A DNA stretch of 64,000 bases from Arthrobacter sp. MYb213 (GTDB lineage Bacteria > Actinomycetota > Actinomycetes > Actinomycetales > Micrococcaceae), in contig NZ_PCQA01000001.1 in NCBI RefSeq assembly GCF_002979915.1, positions 682,001 to 746,000 of the forward strand, written 5' to 3'. Within the stretch, counting starts at the first letter, position 1; each line of letters begins with the position of its first letter. Both the position numbers and the translations under genes were made by a program. Below the pieces are notes generated by a model. The model searched no databases, was not told where the DNA came from, and was given only the letters and a program-made list of their open reading frames with translations. Shown piece after piece: positions 16,686 to 26,175 of the stretch.

Positions 16686-19600
16686 CTAAACAGGTTCCGG
16701 TCGCGCCAATTTCTGGCTAATAACGGTCGAAACTCCGTCGCCGCGCATGGTCACGCCATACAGCGCATCTGCAACTTCCATGGTCTTCTTCTGATGGGTG
16801 ATGACAATCAGCTGAGACGCTTCACGAAGCTCTTCAAAGATCGTGATGAGTCGGCCCAAATTCACATCATCGAGTGCCGCTTCGACCTCGTCCATCACGT
16901 AGAACGGCGAGGGGCGCGCCTTGAAGATAGCAACCAGCAATGCTACGGCCGTCAAAGAACGTTCACCGCCAGAGAGCAATGAAAGTCGTTTGATCCGTTT
17001 CCCTGCAGGACGAGCTTCGACCTCAATGCCGGTAGTCAACATATTCTCCGGATCAGTGAGGACAAGCTGTCCTTCTCCCCCAGGGAAAAGACGCTCAAAG
17101 ATTCGTTTGAACTGCACAGCGGTGTCGTTGTAAGCCTCGGTGAAAACCCGCTCCACGTGAGCGTCTACATCCTTGATGATCTGTTGCAGGTCATTACGCG
17201 ACTTCTTCAGGTCCTCCAGCTGTCCGCTGAGGAATTTGTGGCGTTCTTCTAAAGCAGCAAATTCTTCCAGCGCCAACGGGTTGACCTTGCCAAGTGCCGC
17301 TAAGTCCCGCTCCGCTTTCTTCAGACGCTTCTCTTGCTCAGCTCGGTCAAAGGGCTTGGTACCGATGAGGTTGCCCTCGTCATCAACATTCTGATGAAGT
17401 TCTGCCCACTTATCTTCTGGATCAACATCCTCAGGAATCAGTTGATCCGGACCAAAGTGTGCAATCAAATGATCTGGAGTGAATCCAAGATCTTCTAAGG
17501 ACTTCGTTTCTAGAGTTTCAATACGAAGCCTCAACTCAGCACGAGCCATCTCGTCACGGTGCACCGCGTCAGATAGGCGAGCAAGTTCTGCGGTGAGTTG
17601 TTCTGCCTGGGTACGTTGGCTCGATAGTAGCCGGTCCAGCTCACCCTGCTTGCCGGTGAGCGTCTCTCGTTCCTTTGCCGCGATATCTACGGATATTTCA
17701 ATGAAACGCAAGACCCGTTCGGCTGCCTGCTCGACACGTTGCGCGTTAACAGCCTGAGCCCGGCGATCTTCCGCCCTCCGCGCTGCGACCTCGCGGTGGG
17801 AACGTTCTGCTGCTGCGGTTCTGCGTAGGCCCTCAACACGGGAACGCAGACCGCTAACACGCTCCTCACTACTACGCAGTGCCAACCTGGCCTCCAGCTC
17901 ACGCTGTCGGGCCGCCGAGGCAGCGTCTGCCAAGGCCGCACGTCCGGCATCATCTATGGAGTCTTCATCTTGGTCCTCGGAGGCCAGTTCCATGCGCTCG
18001 GTGATTTCTTCAAGAGATTCCTGTTCAATCTCAAGTTTTTCTCCGGTCGTTTGTATCCGCTGGGCCAACGCTTCTTTGTCGGCGCGCGCGGTACGTAGCT
18101 TGTGCCCAAGTTTTGCTAAGTATGTGGAGATCTCGTCGATGGTGGCATCTGACTCTGCTAGCGCTCCTTGCGCATCCTCAAAGGCGAGCTGGGCTTGTGA
18201 GAGCAATGGTGCACGTTCGGCTAACTGGGCCTCGCATTCACTAAGTTCATTGCATGCAGTAGTTAGTTCCGCCGCGGTTTGTTCCACTAGTGCTTGTTGG
18301 GCAATGAGCGAAGCCCCGGCAGAATCTCCTACAGAACTACGTAGGGCTGAGACCGTGGCACCATCCAAGGTGGTGATTTGTGCTTTGGGATGTGCCTCTA
18401 GTAGTTCACTGGCTTCGTCTAGGTGTTGTACTACGTAGTGATTAGCAAAGATCACATCAAGTAGAGCATTCAGCATTGGGTCTGCGGAGACAACTTCGCG
18501 CGCAGATATTCCAACAACTGAGTTCGTGAGGCCGCGGGAGCTCTCTACGGACGCGTGAACAAAACTAGCATGAGTCGAATGATCATTTGCCAGTGATTTT
18601 AAGAGCTGCAACGCAGATGCTTGGTCGCGTGCAACCAGGGCTTCGGCTGATTCTCGGAGAATTGCCGAGATCGCTTGTTCATAGCCAGCGGAAACCGAAA
18701 TAAGTTCGCCTAGCCGACCCAAAATTGCTTCGGGAGCCTGAGAGATGATCTGTTCAGATTGATCATCTCGTTTGGTGTTGAGTTGCAGTGCATCGAGGCG
18801 TGCATTGAGCCCAGATATTTGGACCGAAAGTTCTCTTTCGCGAGCCGAAGTTTCAGACTGAGCTTTTGAGAGGAGCACATAGTCTGACTCTGCCCGTTCA
18901 AATTCCTCATTGAGCGTGGACTCTGTGGCCAACTTCTGTTCAAGCTCTGCAGAGAGCTCGGCATGTGATCTTGCATCAGCCTCTAAGTCCGCATCAAAGG
19001 AACGCAGCCCGTCTTGTAAGCGTGCAATTTCTGCGTGTGTCACATCAACTCGGCTTCGCGCCGAGGCCACCTGTGAGGCAAGACGCGACATGCCCTCACG
19101 TCGGTCAGCGGCTGCGCGCAGCATGGCTGCCATTCGCTGCTGTTCCGCGCGGGCTTGTTCTTCGGCATGCTCCTTGGCTTCGATAGCCTCCGCGAGAATC
19201 TCATGGCGGTCCTCTACCGACTCTTCAAGCTCTGCGAGTTCTTCGGTTAGGCGTTCAGCCTGCGCTTCGAGTCGGTCAGGGTCACGGCTGGAATCAAAGT
19301 GGGTCTGATTTCCTTCGAGAAGCTTTCCGCGTTCCCTGGCTAGGGCCGCCAGAGAACGGAAACGCTCTCCCTGCGTAGTCAGCGAGACCCAAGTTTCGTT
19401 GATCAAGCTAAGCCGGGGCGTGAGTAGCTCAATTTCTTCACTCAGCTTGCTTACGTGTGTTTTCACATGTTCAAGGCGCTGAGTGGTTTCCTGTTGACGG
19501 GCCTGGATTTTGGTCTCATCATCAATATCCTGGGCAAGCTTATTATTCAGAGAAACAAGATCGTCAGCCAAAAGCCTAGCTTTTGCATCGCGTACGTCCA

Positions 19601-20258
19601 GTTGTACGCTCTGCGCACGACGGGCAATCTTTGCTTGTCGCCCTAAGGGTGCTAATTGCCTGCGTACTTCCGAGCTCAAGTCTTCAAGACGGTCTAGATT
19701 GCCTTGCATACCTTGAAGCTTACGTAGTGTCTTTTCTTTACGCCGGCGGTGTTTGAGTACGCCGGCGGCTTCTTCGATAAACCCACGGCGGTCTTCAGCG
19801 GTGGCATGTAAAATTTTGTCGAGCTGGCCTTGACCGACAATGACATGCATTTCTCGGCCCAGTCCGGAGTCTGAGAGTAATTCCTGGATATCAAGCAGTC
19901 TGCACGACGAGCCATTGATAGCGTATTCGGATCCACCGGCACGGAACAATGTTCTAGAGATTGTCACTTCGGCATAGTCGATAGGAAGCTTTCCATCAGC
20001 ATTATCGATGGTCAACGAAACATGGGCGCGGCCTAGCGGAGCACGGCCAGAGGTACCAGCAAAAATGACATCTTCCATTTTGCCGCCACGAAGGGTCTTA
20101 GCTCCCTGCTCCCCCATAACCCAGGCGAGCGCATCCACGACATTAGATTTGCCTGAACCGTTAGGTCCTACAACGGCAGTGACGCCCGGCTCAAACTCAA
20201 ACGTGGTCGCTGAAGCAAAAGACTTGAATCCGCGAACGGTGAGAGTCTTCAGATGCAC
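16686..20258 (-). CDS. smc: Chromosome segregation protein SMC
   Basis: 1190 residues, a full-length SMC. Residues 31-38 hold Walker A (GPNGSGKS), with VTAVV before it and LRGGKMEDVIFAG after. Two long coiled coils (about 165-490 and 680-1010) surround a hinge (about 510-670; ILGRLGELISVSAGYEQAIS). Near the C-terminus come LLSGGERSLTA (ABC signature) and FYVMDEVEAALDD (Walker B). It works with ScpA/ScpB in chromosome compaction. In related genomes mutM and rnc are directly upstream; here the 20.4-26.1 kb island separates them. Start ATG 20258. Confidence 0.98.
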   Translation of the reverse strand: MHLKTLTVRGFKSFASATTFEFEPGVTAVVGPNGSGKSNVVDALAWVMGEQGAKTLRGGKMEDVIFAGTSGRAPLGRAHVSLTIDNADGKLPIDYAEVTISRTLFRAGGSEYAINGSSCRLLDIQELLSDSGLGREMHVIVGQGQLDKILHATAEDRRGFIEEAAGVLKHRRRKEKTLRKLQGMQGNLDRLEDLSSEVRRQLAPLGRQAKIARRAQSVQLDVRDAKARLLADDLVSLNNKLAQDIDDETKIQARQQETTQRLEHVKTHVSKLSEEIELLTPRLSLINETWVSLTTQGERFRSLAALARERGKLLEGNQTHFDSSRDPDRLEAQAERLTEELAELEESVEDRHEILAEAIEAKEHAEEQARAEQQRMAAMLRAAADRREGMSRLASQVASARSRVDVTHAEIARLQDGLRSFDADLEADARSHAELSAELEQKLATESTLNEEFERAESDYVLLSKAQSETSARERELSVQISGLNARLDALQLNTKRDDQSEQIISQAPEAILGRLGELISVSAGYEQAISAILRESAEALVARDQASALQLLKSLANDHSTHASFVHASVESSRGLTNSVVGISAREVVSADPMLNALLDVIFANHYVVQHLDEASELLEAHPKAQITTLDGATVSALRSSVGDSAGASLIAQQALVEQTAAELTTACNELSECEAQLAERAPLLSQAQLAFEDAQGALAESDATIDEISTYLAKLGHKLRTARADKEALAQRIQTTGEKLEIEQESLEEITERMELASEDQDEDSIDDAGRAALADAASAARQRELEARLALRSSEERVSGLRSRVEGLRRTAAAERSHREVAARRAEDRRAQAVNAQRVEQAAERVLRFIEISVDIAAKERETLTGKQGELDRLLSSQRTQAEQLTAELARLSDAVHRDEMARAELRLRIETLETKSLEDLGFTPDHLIAHFGPDQLIPEDVDPEDKWAELHQNVDDEGNLIGTKPFDRAEQEKRLKKAERDLAALGKVNPLALEEFAALEERHKFLSGQLEDLKKSRNDLQQIIKDVDAHVERVFTEAYNDTAVQFKRIFERLFPGGEGQLVLTDPENMLTTGIEVEARPAGKRIKRLSLLSGGERSLTAVALLVAIFKARPSPFYVMDEVEAALDDVNLGRLITIFEELREASQLIVITHQKKTMEVADALYGVTMRGDGVSTVISQKLARPEPV

Positions 20259-20408
20259 GGCGTAAAATTCCTATGTTTGGTCTAGTGTCGATATGGTTGA
20301 CTAGGGAAAGCTATCCAATTCCTGCTCGTAATTCTAGCGAAGCGATGCCACGATTGGGTGATTCCCGCTCGCAATCACGAGAACGAATAATGAGGGATTG
20401 GTCTAACC

Positions 20409-21221
20409 ATGAGTGTTTTAGCCCAGATTGAACAATGGCCGGTAGATAACGCGGTATCTGTAGTCATCAATGGGGACGGCGCGATAGTGGCCGAGCATGG
20501 AGATACCACGCGTGTTTACCCTCTGGCCTCAGTTACCAAACTGTTGAGCACGTACGCCTTCCTTATCGCTCTTGAAGAAGAAGCAATCACGTTAGAGGAT
20601 CCAGCGGGTCCTGAAGGTTCAACGGTCCACCATCTACTTGCGCATACGGCCGGATATGACTTTGACTCGACAACTATCCGTTTCGCGGTAGGAACTAAAC
20701 GAGGATATTCAAACACCGGTTTTGAAGTTCTAGCCGAACATCTTGAAAAAGAAACCGGAATGAGCTTCTCGGAGTATGCGCAAGAAGCCGTATTCACTCC
20801 TCTAGGTATGAGTAACACGGAGATTGCCGGTAGCTGCGCCAAAGACGGGCGATCAAACGCTTCGGACCTTGCGTTGTTTGCTGCTGAACTACTCAACCCC
20901 ACGCTAATAGCGGCAGAAACCATGCATGATGCCACCCGCGTGCATTTCGAAAATCTTGCGGGGATCTTACCTGGTTATGGGCGCCAAAACCCGAATGATT
21001 GGGGTCTAGGATTTGAGATCAGGTCAACAAAAAATCCTCATTGGACTGGTCAGAACCACCCATCAAGCACCTTTGGACACTTCGGACAGTCCGGCACCTT
21101 CCTATGGGTTGACCCGGAACATCGTCTTGCCTGCGTGACGCTCACTGATCGAAAATTCAGTAAATGGTCTTTAGCTATCTGGCCGGATTACAACAAATCA
21201 ATTTTAACAGACTATTCCTAG
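20409..21221 (+). CDS. Serine beta-lactamase-like hydrolase
   Basis: 270 residues. The penicillin-recognising fold is complete but short: SVTK (SxxK nucleophile, residues 42-45), YSNTG (YxN motif) and HFGQSG near the C-terminus in place of the KTG motif, as in class C-like esterases and EstB-type proteins. There is no signal peptide, so it is probably cytoplasmic. It could be an esterase or D-amino-acid-processing enzyme; beta-lactam resistance is not implied. It is the first plus-strand gene of the island between smc and mutM, divergent from smc. No good ribosome site precedes ATG 20409. Confidence 0.85.
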   Translation: MSVLAQIEQWPVDNAVSVVINGDGAIVAEHGDTTRVYPLASVTKLLSTYAFLIALEEEAITLEDPAGPEGSTVHHLLAHTAGYDFDSTTIRFAVGTKRGYSNTGFEVLAEHLEKETGMSFSEYAQEAVFTPLGMSNTEIAGSCAKDGRSNASDLALFAAELLNPTLIAAETMHDATRVHFENLAGILPGYGRQNPNDWGLGFEIRSTKNPHWTGQNHPSSTFGHFGQSGTFLWVDPEHRLACVTLTDRKFSKWSLAIWPDYNKSILTDYS

Positions 21222-21309
21222 CGCGAATTACATTAGTCAACATTTAGTATTATATTTAATCACAATACAATTATTCTATAACGGAATAACATAAGTCAGG
21301 GAAAACTCC

Positions 21310-22254
21310 ATGAAACCTAGCAATTATCGCCAGTGGAAAGTCCTACATTATTGGTGGGACAACATTGAGGACTTCTCAAATCGTTGGAAAGGTCTATCAG
21401 GTATTCATTCCGTAATTTTCCCGGGATCGCCCCGTCCTATAGATATCTACGTGAATGAGCATGTGCATAATGCCGAGCAAAAAGCGATTACGACGTTTTT
21501 CAGTGGAGCGATCTCAAGCCGCGGAAATAAACAGGGCCCCTTCTTTTCCGGTATTAAATTGAGTTCCCAGAATAATTTACCCATGATCAGCATCGCGGAT
21601 TCGAGTTTGGATGATGATCCAGAACTGAGTCTGGCATGGTACACCGGCGGAGCTCATGATAACTTCGAAGCTAATCTCACCACTATGCTCAACGCGATAG
21701 CGGACTCATTGAAAACTGAGTTAATTCTAGTTGGCGGTTCCGGTGGTGGATATGCTTCATTGAACTACGCTAAACGCTTGGCAAAGCCGGCGACTGTTGT
21801 AGTTTGGAATCCACAAACGGATATTTATAGCTACTACGAGCGTTTCGTCAAAGCATACTTGAAAAGTCGATTTAATTTTGCGCATTCAACGCTTGCCCAA
21901 GATAACTGGAAGCAGTATTGCAGACCACGAACGGATAAATTAGTAAGCACAAACGTTCTCGTGCCTGAGACAATCAATTCGATCCGGCGCTTGGTTTACT
22001 TACAGAATAAAACCGACTGGCATCTTCAAAAACATCTATCACCACTGTGGTCCAAAATATCAAAGCATCCCATTGAGCCAGGGGTGCATGCATATACCGA
22101 TCAGCATATTTTCGCGGTGCAAGATTTTGCAGAAGGTCACAACCCTCCAGACTCAAACCTAATAGCCTCGATTTTGCTTCAACTTTCAAATACAGACATG
22201 AAAGCAATCGATGTTCAACTCGATCTGGCACCAAATTCTGGTTCACAATACTAA
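21310..22254 (+). CDS. Alpha/beta-hydrolase-like protein of a surface-polymer island, paralogue A
   Basis: 314 residues, no signal peptide or membrane segment. I see an alpha/beta-hydrolase elbow, ILVGGSGGGYASL (GxSxGG, Ser about 143), and a late EGHNPP that could provide the catalytic His. The product resembles the 25029-26060 product in layout: N-terminal FFSG / FHAA-type segment, elbow in the middle, WNPQ or MNPR after the elbow, VYLQN or FYLQN, GH near the end. Related proteins occur in capsule and accessory secretion (Asp2-like) clusters, but I cannot name the reaction. CAGGGAA precedes ATG 21310. The asparagine-synthetase-like gene follows 73 bp later, probably in the same transcript. 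Confidence 0.7.
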   Translation: MKPSNYRQWKVLHYWWDNIEDFSNRWKGLSGIHSVIFPGSPRPIDIYVNEHVHNAEQKAITTFFSGAISSRGNKQGPFFSGIKLSSQNNLPMISIADSSLDDDPELSLAWYTGGAHDNFEANLTTMLNAIADSLKTELILVGGSGGGYASLNYAKRLAKPATVVVWNPQTDIYSYYERFVKAYLKSRFNFAHSTLAQDNWKQYCRPRTDKLVSTNVLVPETINSIRRLVYLQNKTDWHLQKHLSPLWSKISKHPIEPGVHAYTDQHIFAVQDFAEGHNPPDSNLIASILLQLSNTDMKAIDVQLDLAPNSGSQY

Positions 22255-22327
22255 CTTATTCGCAAAGTTGCCCTCCACAAACGAATTAGGATTTCACCGT
22301 TTTTATCCATAACTAAAGGATCGTCGA

Positions 22328-24148
22328 ATGACCAATACCATGTTAGTAGCACCCGTAATAGTTAGCACTCCAGCGCGCAAAAACGACCTCGAATCCGCAG
22401 CTAAAGTAATGAGCGATGAGCCGCCAGTCAGACGGGGGAATAGGGAATTCTGGCTCGACGGAAGCGTCGTAATTTCAGGAATTGCTGCACTTAGAACAGC
22501 AGATCTCGAAATCTGTATTCCGCGTTCCGCCGCAGAGTGGAAAATTCAGCAAATTGCAGATTGGTGGGCAATAAATGCTAAAAATCCTGGTGCACTTTAT
22601 ATCCACGACAATAGTGAAGGGTGGAGCGCCTGTTTACCTGATCCTTTGGGTGGTGCGCTTGCCTTTACATTACAACGAGATGGGCACGTTTTTGTAAGCA
22701 CAAGTACAACCGCGCTCGTCACCAAAGCAGCAGACCACGGAATCAAAGTCTCAAAAGACCCATTGTTTCAAATTGAACGGTTGCTACTGGGAAACGGTGG
22801 CCTCGTAAATAACAGTTTTGAGAATGTTCATAGCATTGAACCCTTTCAGTATGTATACATTTCTGATAACCAAGCGCAAAACCGTGCATATAAGTCAACG
22901 CATAGTCTAATGGCGCTCACAAACTTCGAATTGTTTCAGATGCTTCGAAACGAAGTGCTAAGTACCATTTCGGCATTAGTCAATTCTAACTCCGATCAAG
23001 TGATCTCACATTTAACCGGTGGATTCGATTCGCGTATCGTATTGTCTGCGATATTGCATCTCGGTGTTGAAGATCGCACACTACTTTTCTGTTCCGGCCC
23101 GGAGGGCTCGACAGATCGTGTCATTGCCGATGGCTTATCTCGACAGTTCGGCTTACGTCGAACGTTGGGCGCAGGCCTGACCCCTGCGCCCACGACCAAC
23201 ATGTCAGAGCGATTAATGGGACCACTATTTGCAAGTGGCGGTATCACCAATACTGGACCGTTAGGCAGAGAAGTTTCAGCGAATGTTGTAGCAATGGGGG
23301 GTGGATACGGTGAAGTGCTACGTACTTTTTATGGCAATCGCGAAATAACCTCAGAAGGTAGCCTAAGTGACGAACTAATACTTAAGCGTTATCTTCCTTT
23401 CGATTCGCAAGCGAATAAGCATATTTCTCCAGCGGCGATTAGCACTCTCGGTTCTAAGCTAATCCAAAACTTTCGACGCATAAACACGATTTACGACGAC
23501 CCCGAGTTTCTCGGGGATGCATACTATACTCACACCAGAAATCGCTACCATATTGGTCAATCCTCGCTTTTGTGGAGCAGAATTGGTTCTAGGTTCGATC
23601 CACTATATTCGCTCGCCGGTTTTGAACTCTCTCGTCGCGCTACCCAAAGTACAAGGGCAGCGAACGAAATTGGACATGATCTCATGGAGTCTTTTTCATC
23701 CAAACTTCTAGAATTTCCATTTGACTACGAGCGCTTCAGTGACGAACTTCTAAAACGGCGCAAAAAACCGGTTCAAGCATCTTGGCCAAGCACCTCCAGA
23801 AAAATTTCGTTTGAAGAATCTATTCAGCCGAAGACCGTAAGTGAAAGCAAATTTCTGAACGCTCTTTCCGGTCTCGATATCCCACAACCACAGCACACAA
23901 CTGCGCAACGTCAAGCCATGACGGCTCAGGCCAACAAGCAAGGTGTAAATTTTTGGCAAATCATGTATAAAACCACAGGTCAAGAGCTTCTTAGAAAGGC
24001 ATTCGAGACTTCGCCATCAAGTCCAGTGTATGAATACATTGATCCAAATTATATTAAGTCAATTGCAAGCAAGCCGAGCCTCAACAAGAGAGAGCTTAGA
24101 GACCTCTACTCACTTGGAAGTATTATTACCTGGTGCAGTCTCGGGTAG
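22328..24148 (+). CDS. Asparagine-synthetase-like ATP pyrophosphatase protein lacking the glutaminase cysteine
   Basis: 606 residues; AAAGGA precedes ATG 22328. The C-terminal two thirds have the Asn synthase fold: the PP-loop reads LTGGFDS (229-235, usually SGGxDS), followed by GPEGSTDRVIADGLSRQFGL and a GGGYGE motif. The N-terminal region is like the class II glutamine amidotransferase of AsnB (PLGGALAF..., FVSTSTTAL), but the protein does not begin Met-Cys, so the glutaminase nucleophile is absent. It is therefore unlikely to make asparagine from glutamine. Homologous proteins in polymer or peptide clusters form amide bonds after adenylating a carboxylate. Here it may amidate or cross-link a surface or small-molecule substrate together with the flanking hydrolases. 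Confidence 0.75.
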   Translation: MTNTMLVAPVIVSTPARKNDLESAAKVMSDEPPVRRGNREFWLDGSVVISGIAALRTADLEICIPRSAAEWKIQQIADWWAINAKNPGALYIHDNSEGWSACLPDPLGGALAFTLQRDGHVFVSTSTTALVTKAADHGIKVSKDPLFQIERLLLGNGGLVNNSFENVHSIEPFQYVYISDNQAQNRAYKSTHSLMALTNFELFQMLRNEVLSTISALVNSNSDQVISHLTGGFDSRIVLSAILHLGVEDRTLLFCSGPEGSTDRVIADGLSRQFGLRRTLGAGLTPAPTTNMSERLMGPLFASGGITNTGPLGREVSANVVAMGGGYGEVLRTFYGNREITSEGSLSDELILKRYLPFDSQANKHISPAAISTLGSKLIQNFRRINTIYDDPEFLGDAYYTHTRNRYHIGQSSLLWSRIGSRFDPLYSLAGFELSRRATQSTRAANEIGHDLMESFSSKLLEFPFDYERFSDELLKRRKKPVQASWPSTSRKISFEESIQPKTVSESKFLNALSGLDIPQPQHTTAQRQAMTAQANKQGVNFWQIMYKTTGQELLRKAFETSPSSPVYEYIDPNYIKSIASKPSLNKRELRDLYSLGSIITWCSLG

Positions 24149-24169
24149 TCGTTCATAATGGATTCTAAA

Positions 24170-24227
24170 AATTGATGTGTCTCGTATAATAAACAAAAAT
24201 TAGTTTATTAGTCTTGACACATCAATT
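24170..24227. terminator. Long nested inverted repeat between convergent genes
   Basis: AATTGATGTGTC (24170-24181) and GACACATCAATT (24216-24227) form a perfect 12-bp outer stem. Inside it, TAATAAAC (24187-24194) pairs with GTTTATTA (24203-24210). Only two weak internal loops interrupt the structure. It sits between the plus-strand gene ending at 24148 and the minus-strand gene ending at 24236. On the minus strand TTTT follows soon after. It is probably a bidirectional terminator, unusual in being AT-rich. Confidence 0.55.
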
Positions 24228-24235
24228 ATAGATAC

Positions 24236-24964
24236 TTAACTTTTATTCAATCTTTGTTGTATCTCTTTCCCTATCCATTCATACGCCCCCGCGGAGTAAT
24301 GGTATTGAGCAATGCCCCACTGATGCTGACGAGTTGTAACGGCCAGCCTTTCAGGCATATCAATAACTTCAAGGCCTGTCCTGCTGAGAATTTGAGATAG
24401 GTTTGCTATTTTTAGCGACATATCTCTCGCGGAAATACCGCGAAACACGGGAACCTCGGTGCCTTCCACAGAAGTAGCAGCCCATGGCGTATTAATGACT
24501 AGAGTTTTCTCAGAAAGACCGAGATTTTCTAAATAATTGTAGAATTTTAAAGCGGCGTTTTCCCAGAAAGAAGTATGCCTTTCTGTTCCAATCTCAATTC
24601 TTCCCGGCTTCGGACTCACCGCATTCAGCCATTCTGAACGTGAAAGCTCTACAGAACTCGTCACGAAAGAGTTATCGGGTAATTTGTGAACACCTAGTCT
24701 TTCATCAGTAAGGTCCACTAGTAACAAATCAATGTCGTCAGCGTGTTCTCTGAGTGATTTTAATAAATTAGAATCCAAATCACCGGTCAGCATCCGATTT
24801 TGAAAATTGGAATCTAAAGGTGGGCCTTTGGTCAAGGATGAAGGCCGATTCATTGCGCTTATGAGAGACTGACGGGCTACGTATCCGAGCAGGTTGCAAC
24901 TATCCGGGAGATACTGAAATGTGTCACGGCTTACGCAGCTACCGTAAATGAAGAGATTAGGCAT
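24236..24964 (-). CDS. DUF6270-type protein (SGNH-like)
   Basis: 242 residues. The start IYGSCVSRDTF is the signature I associate with DUF6270 proteins, which are found in polysaccharide and teichoic-acid regions. Further visible pieces are LLLVDLTDERLG, TLVINTPWAA and a late QYHYSAGAYEWIG (a His in the last 30 residues). A Ser in GSC near the N-terminus plus the late His suggests an SGNH-hydrolase-like fold, but that is inference. There is no signal peptide. It is transcribed divergently from the 25029 gene and converges on the asparagine-synthetase-like gene. The ATG at 24964 has a TAGTTT box 6 bases upstream and no Shine-Dalgarno, so the mRNA may be leaderless. Confidence 0.7.
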   Translation of the reverse strand: MPNLFIYGSCVSRDTFQYLPDSCNLLGYVARQSLISAMNRPSSLTKGPPLDSNFQNRMLTGDLDSNLLKSLREHADDIDLLLVDLTDERLGVHKLPDNSFVTSSVELSRSEWLNAVSPKPGRIEIGTERHTSFWENAALKFYNYLENLGLSEKTLVINTPWAATSVEGTEVPVFRGISARDMSLKIANLSQILSRTGLEVIDMPERLAVTTRQHQWGIAQYHYSAGAYEWIGKEIQQRLNKS

Positions 24965-25028
24965 ACATCTAAACTACAGCAATCTGGTGCTTCGCATTAG
25001 AGTACCACTGGATGCTAAAATTAACACT

Positions 25029-26060
25029 ATGGCTTTACGTACGAGAAACATCGAAAAATACAGGTTGAATGGCGTCCGCACTTTTACGACAATTGAAGCG
25101 CTTCTCGCGAGTCCGATTAGACCTGGTCTAAATTCAGTTAAGTCAAACAATCGATTCTTTGACTTTTTTTTCGAAGACCGAGGCTCGAATGTCACTTTGG
25201 TCGCCTTTCACGCAGCTCTAGGAACAAAAACAGAGCATTACCCTATATTCTCAGGACACAATTTTGCCAAAGAACTAGGCGTCAATCTACTTTCATTTGC
25301 AGATCCTGCATGTGGCGGCGCAGAATCGATGCTAACATTTTGGCATCAATCCACTAAACGTGTTGATTCTTCAGCTTTCATCGTAGATATTGTCAAGAAT
25401 ATTGTAAATTCTAGCTCCGGTAGAAACCTTATCTTCTTCGGCTCATCCGCAGGCGGATTTGCAGCTCTCCGTTACAGCGCTTTATTTGCTGGTTCCGTAT
25501 GTGTCGTAATGAATCCGAGAATAGAGTTAGAATCCAAACCATACAGGTTTGACTCATATTCTCGAAGAGCATTCCCTGGGTGGTTGCCTGAACAAGTAGC
25601 TAAAAGATTTCCTACCAGCATGTCGAATTATTACTCGATTCCTCGAAAAAACAAGGTTTTTTATCTCCAAAATTCGAACGATGAGCTATATTTTAATTTT
25701 CATTTTATGCCATTTAAAGTTGCAACTAAAAGTCGAGATAATATTCAATTCAAAATTGAAAATTGGGGTAAAGGTCATGTCGTTCCACCTAAAAACGAGT
25801 ATATGGATCTACTGAAGCAACTCGTCTCATCTGCACCGAACTGGTCGTCCAGGCCGGATGGATTCATCAACGGAGGAATGATTGACAATGACGGCTCTCA
25901 GCACACGCCCTCAAAATCGGTGGCAGTGATTCACCAAGAAATTGAGCGTATCCATTCACAAATCAATGATATCGACAAAAAATCAGTTGCTCCAGAACTT
26001 AGGCAAATCCTACAAGTAGCATATTCGGATTTGGAAATGCTGATTAAGGATTTGGCATAA
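25029..26060 (+). CDS. Alpha/beta-hydrolase-like protein of a surface-polymer island, paralogue B
   Basis: 343 residues from ATG 25029. An in-frame ATG at 24948 would add 27 residues but overlaps the divergent gene; a TAAAAT box (25016-25021) lies 7 bases before 25029, fitting a leaderless transcript. A nucleophile elbow FFGSSAGGFAAL, the NPR segment after it, FYLQNSNDELYF and KGHVVPP (likely catalytic His) parallel the 21310-22254 product. The last 60 residues are a helical extension absent from that product. An 8-base T run (25164-25171) lies in the coding sequence. The reaction is unknown. Confidence 0.7.
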   Translation: MALRTRNIEKYRLNGVRTFTTIEALLASPIRPGLNSVKSNNRFFDFFFEDRGSNVTLVAFHAALGTKTEHYPIFSGHNFAKELGVNLLSFADPACGGAESMLTFWHQSTKRVDSSAFIVDIVKNIVNSSSGRNLIFFGSSAGGFAALRYSALFAGSVCVVMNPRIELESKPYRFDSYSRRAFPGWLPEQVAKRFPTSMSNYYSIPRKNKVFYLQNSNDELYFNFHFMPFKVATKSRDNIQFKIENWGKGHVVPPKNEYMDLLKQLVSSAPNWSSRPDGFINGGMIDNDGSQHTPSKSVAVIHQEIERIHSQINDIDKKSVAPELRQILQVAYSDLEMLIKDLA

Positions 26061-26175
26061 CTCTTTGAGAGAACACTCCTGTTTACTCACGTGTTTAAAC
26101 GTATGCAAAAGCGTTGACTCCACATCCTCGGTTACAAAATTTATTCGTATTGAAACGAAGCGAAACGCAGCCTGA

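Noticed and set aside
17479-19308. Ser-rich plus-strand ORFs opposite smc
   Set aside because: They are shadows of the coiled-coil codons of smc.
20409-21221. Beta-lactamase (antibiotic resistance gene)
   Set aside because: No signal peptide and no KTG triad; HFGQSG is more like esterase-type relatives. Resistance is not supported.
22328-24148. Lasso-peptide or other RiPP cluster suggested by the AsnB-like gene
   Set aside because: No precursor-like small ORF, no transglutaminase-type protease and no RRE protein or exporter lie next to it; the gaps at 21222-21309, 22255-22327 and 24149-24235 are too short.
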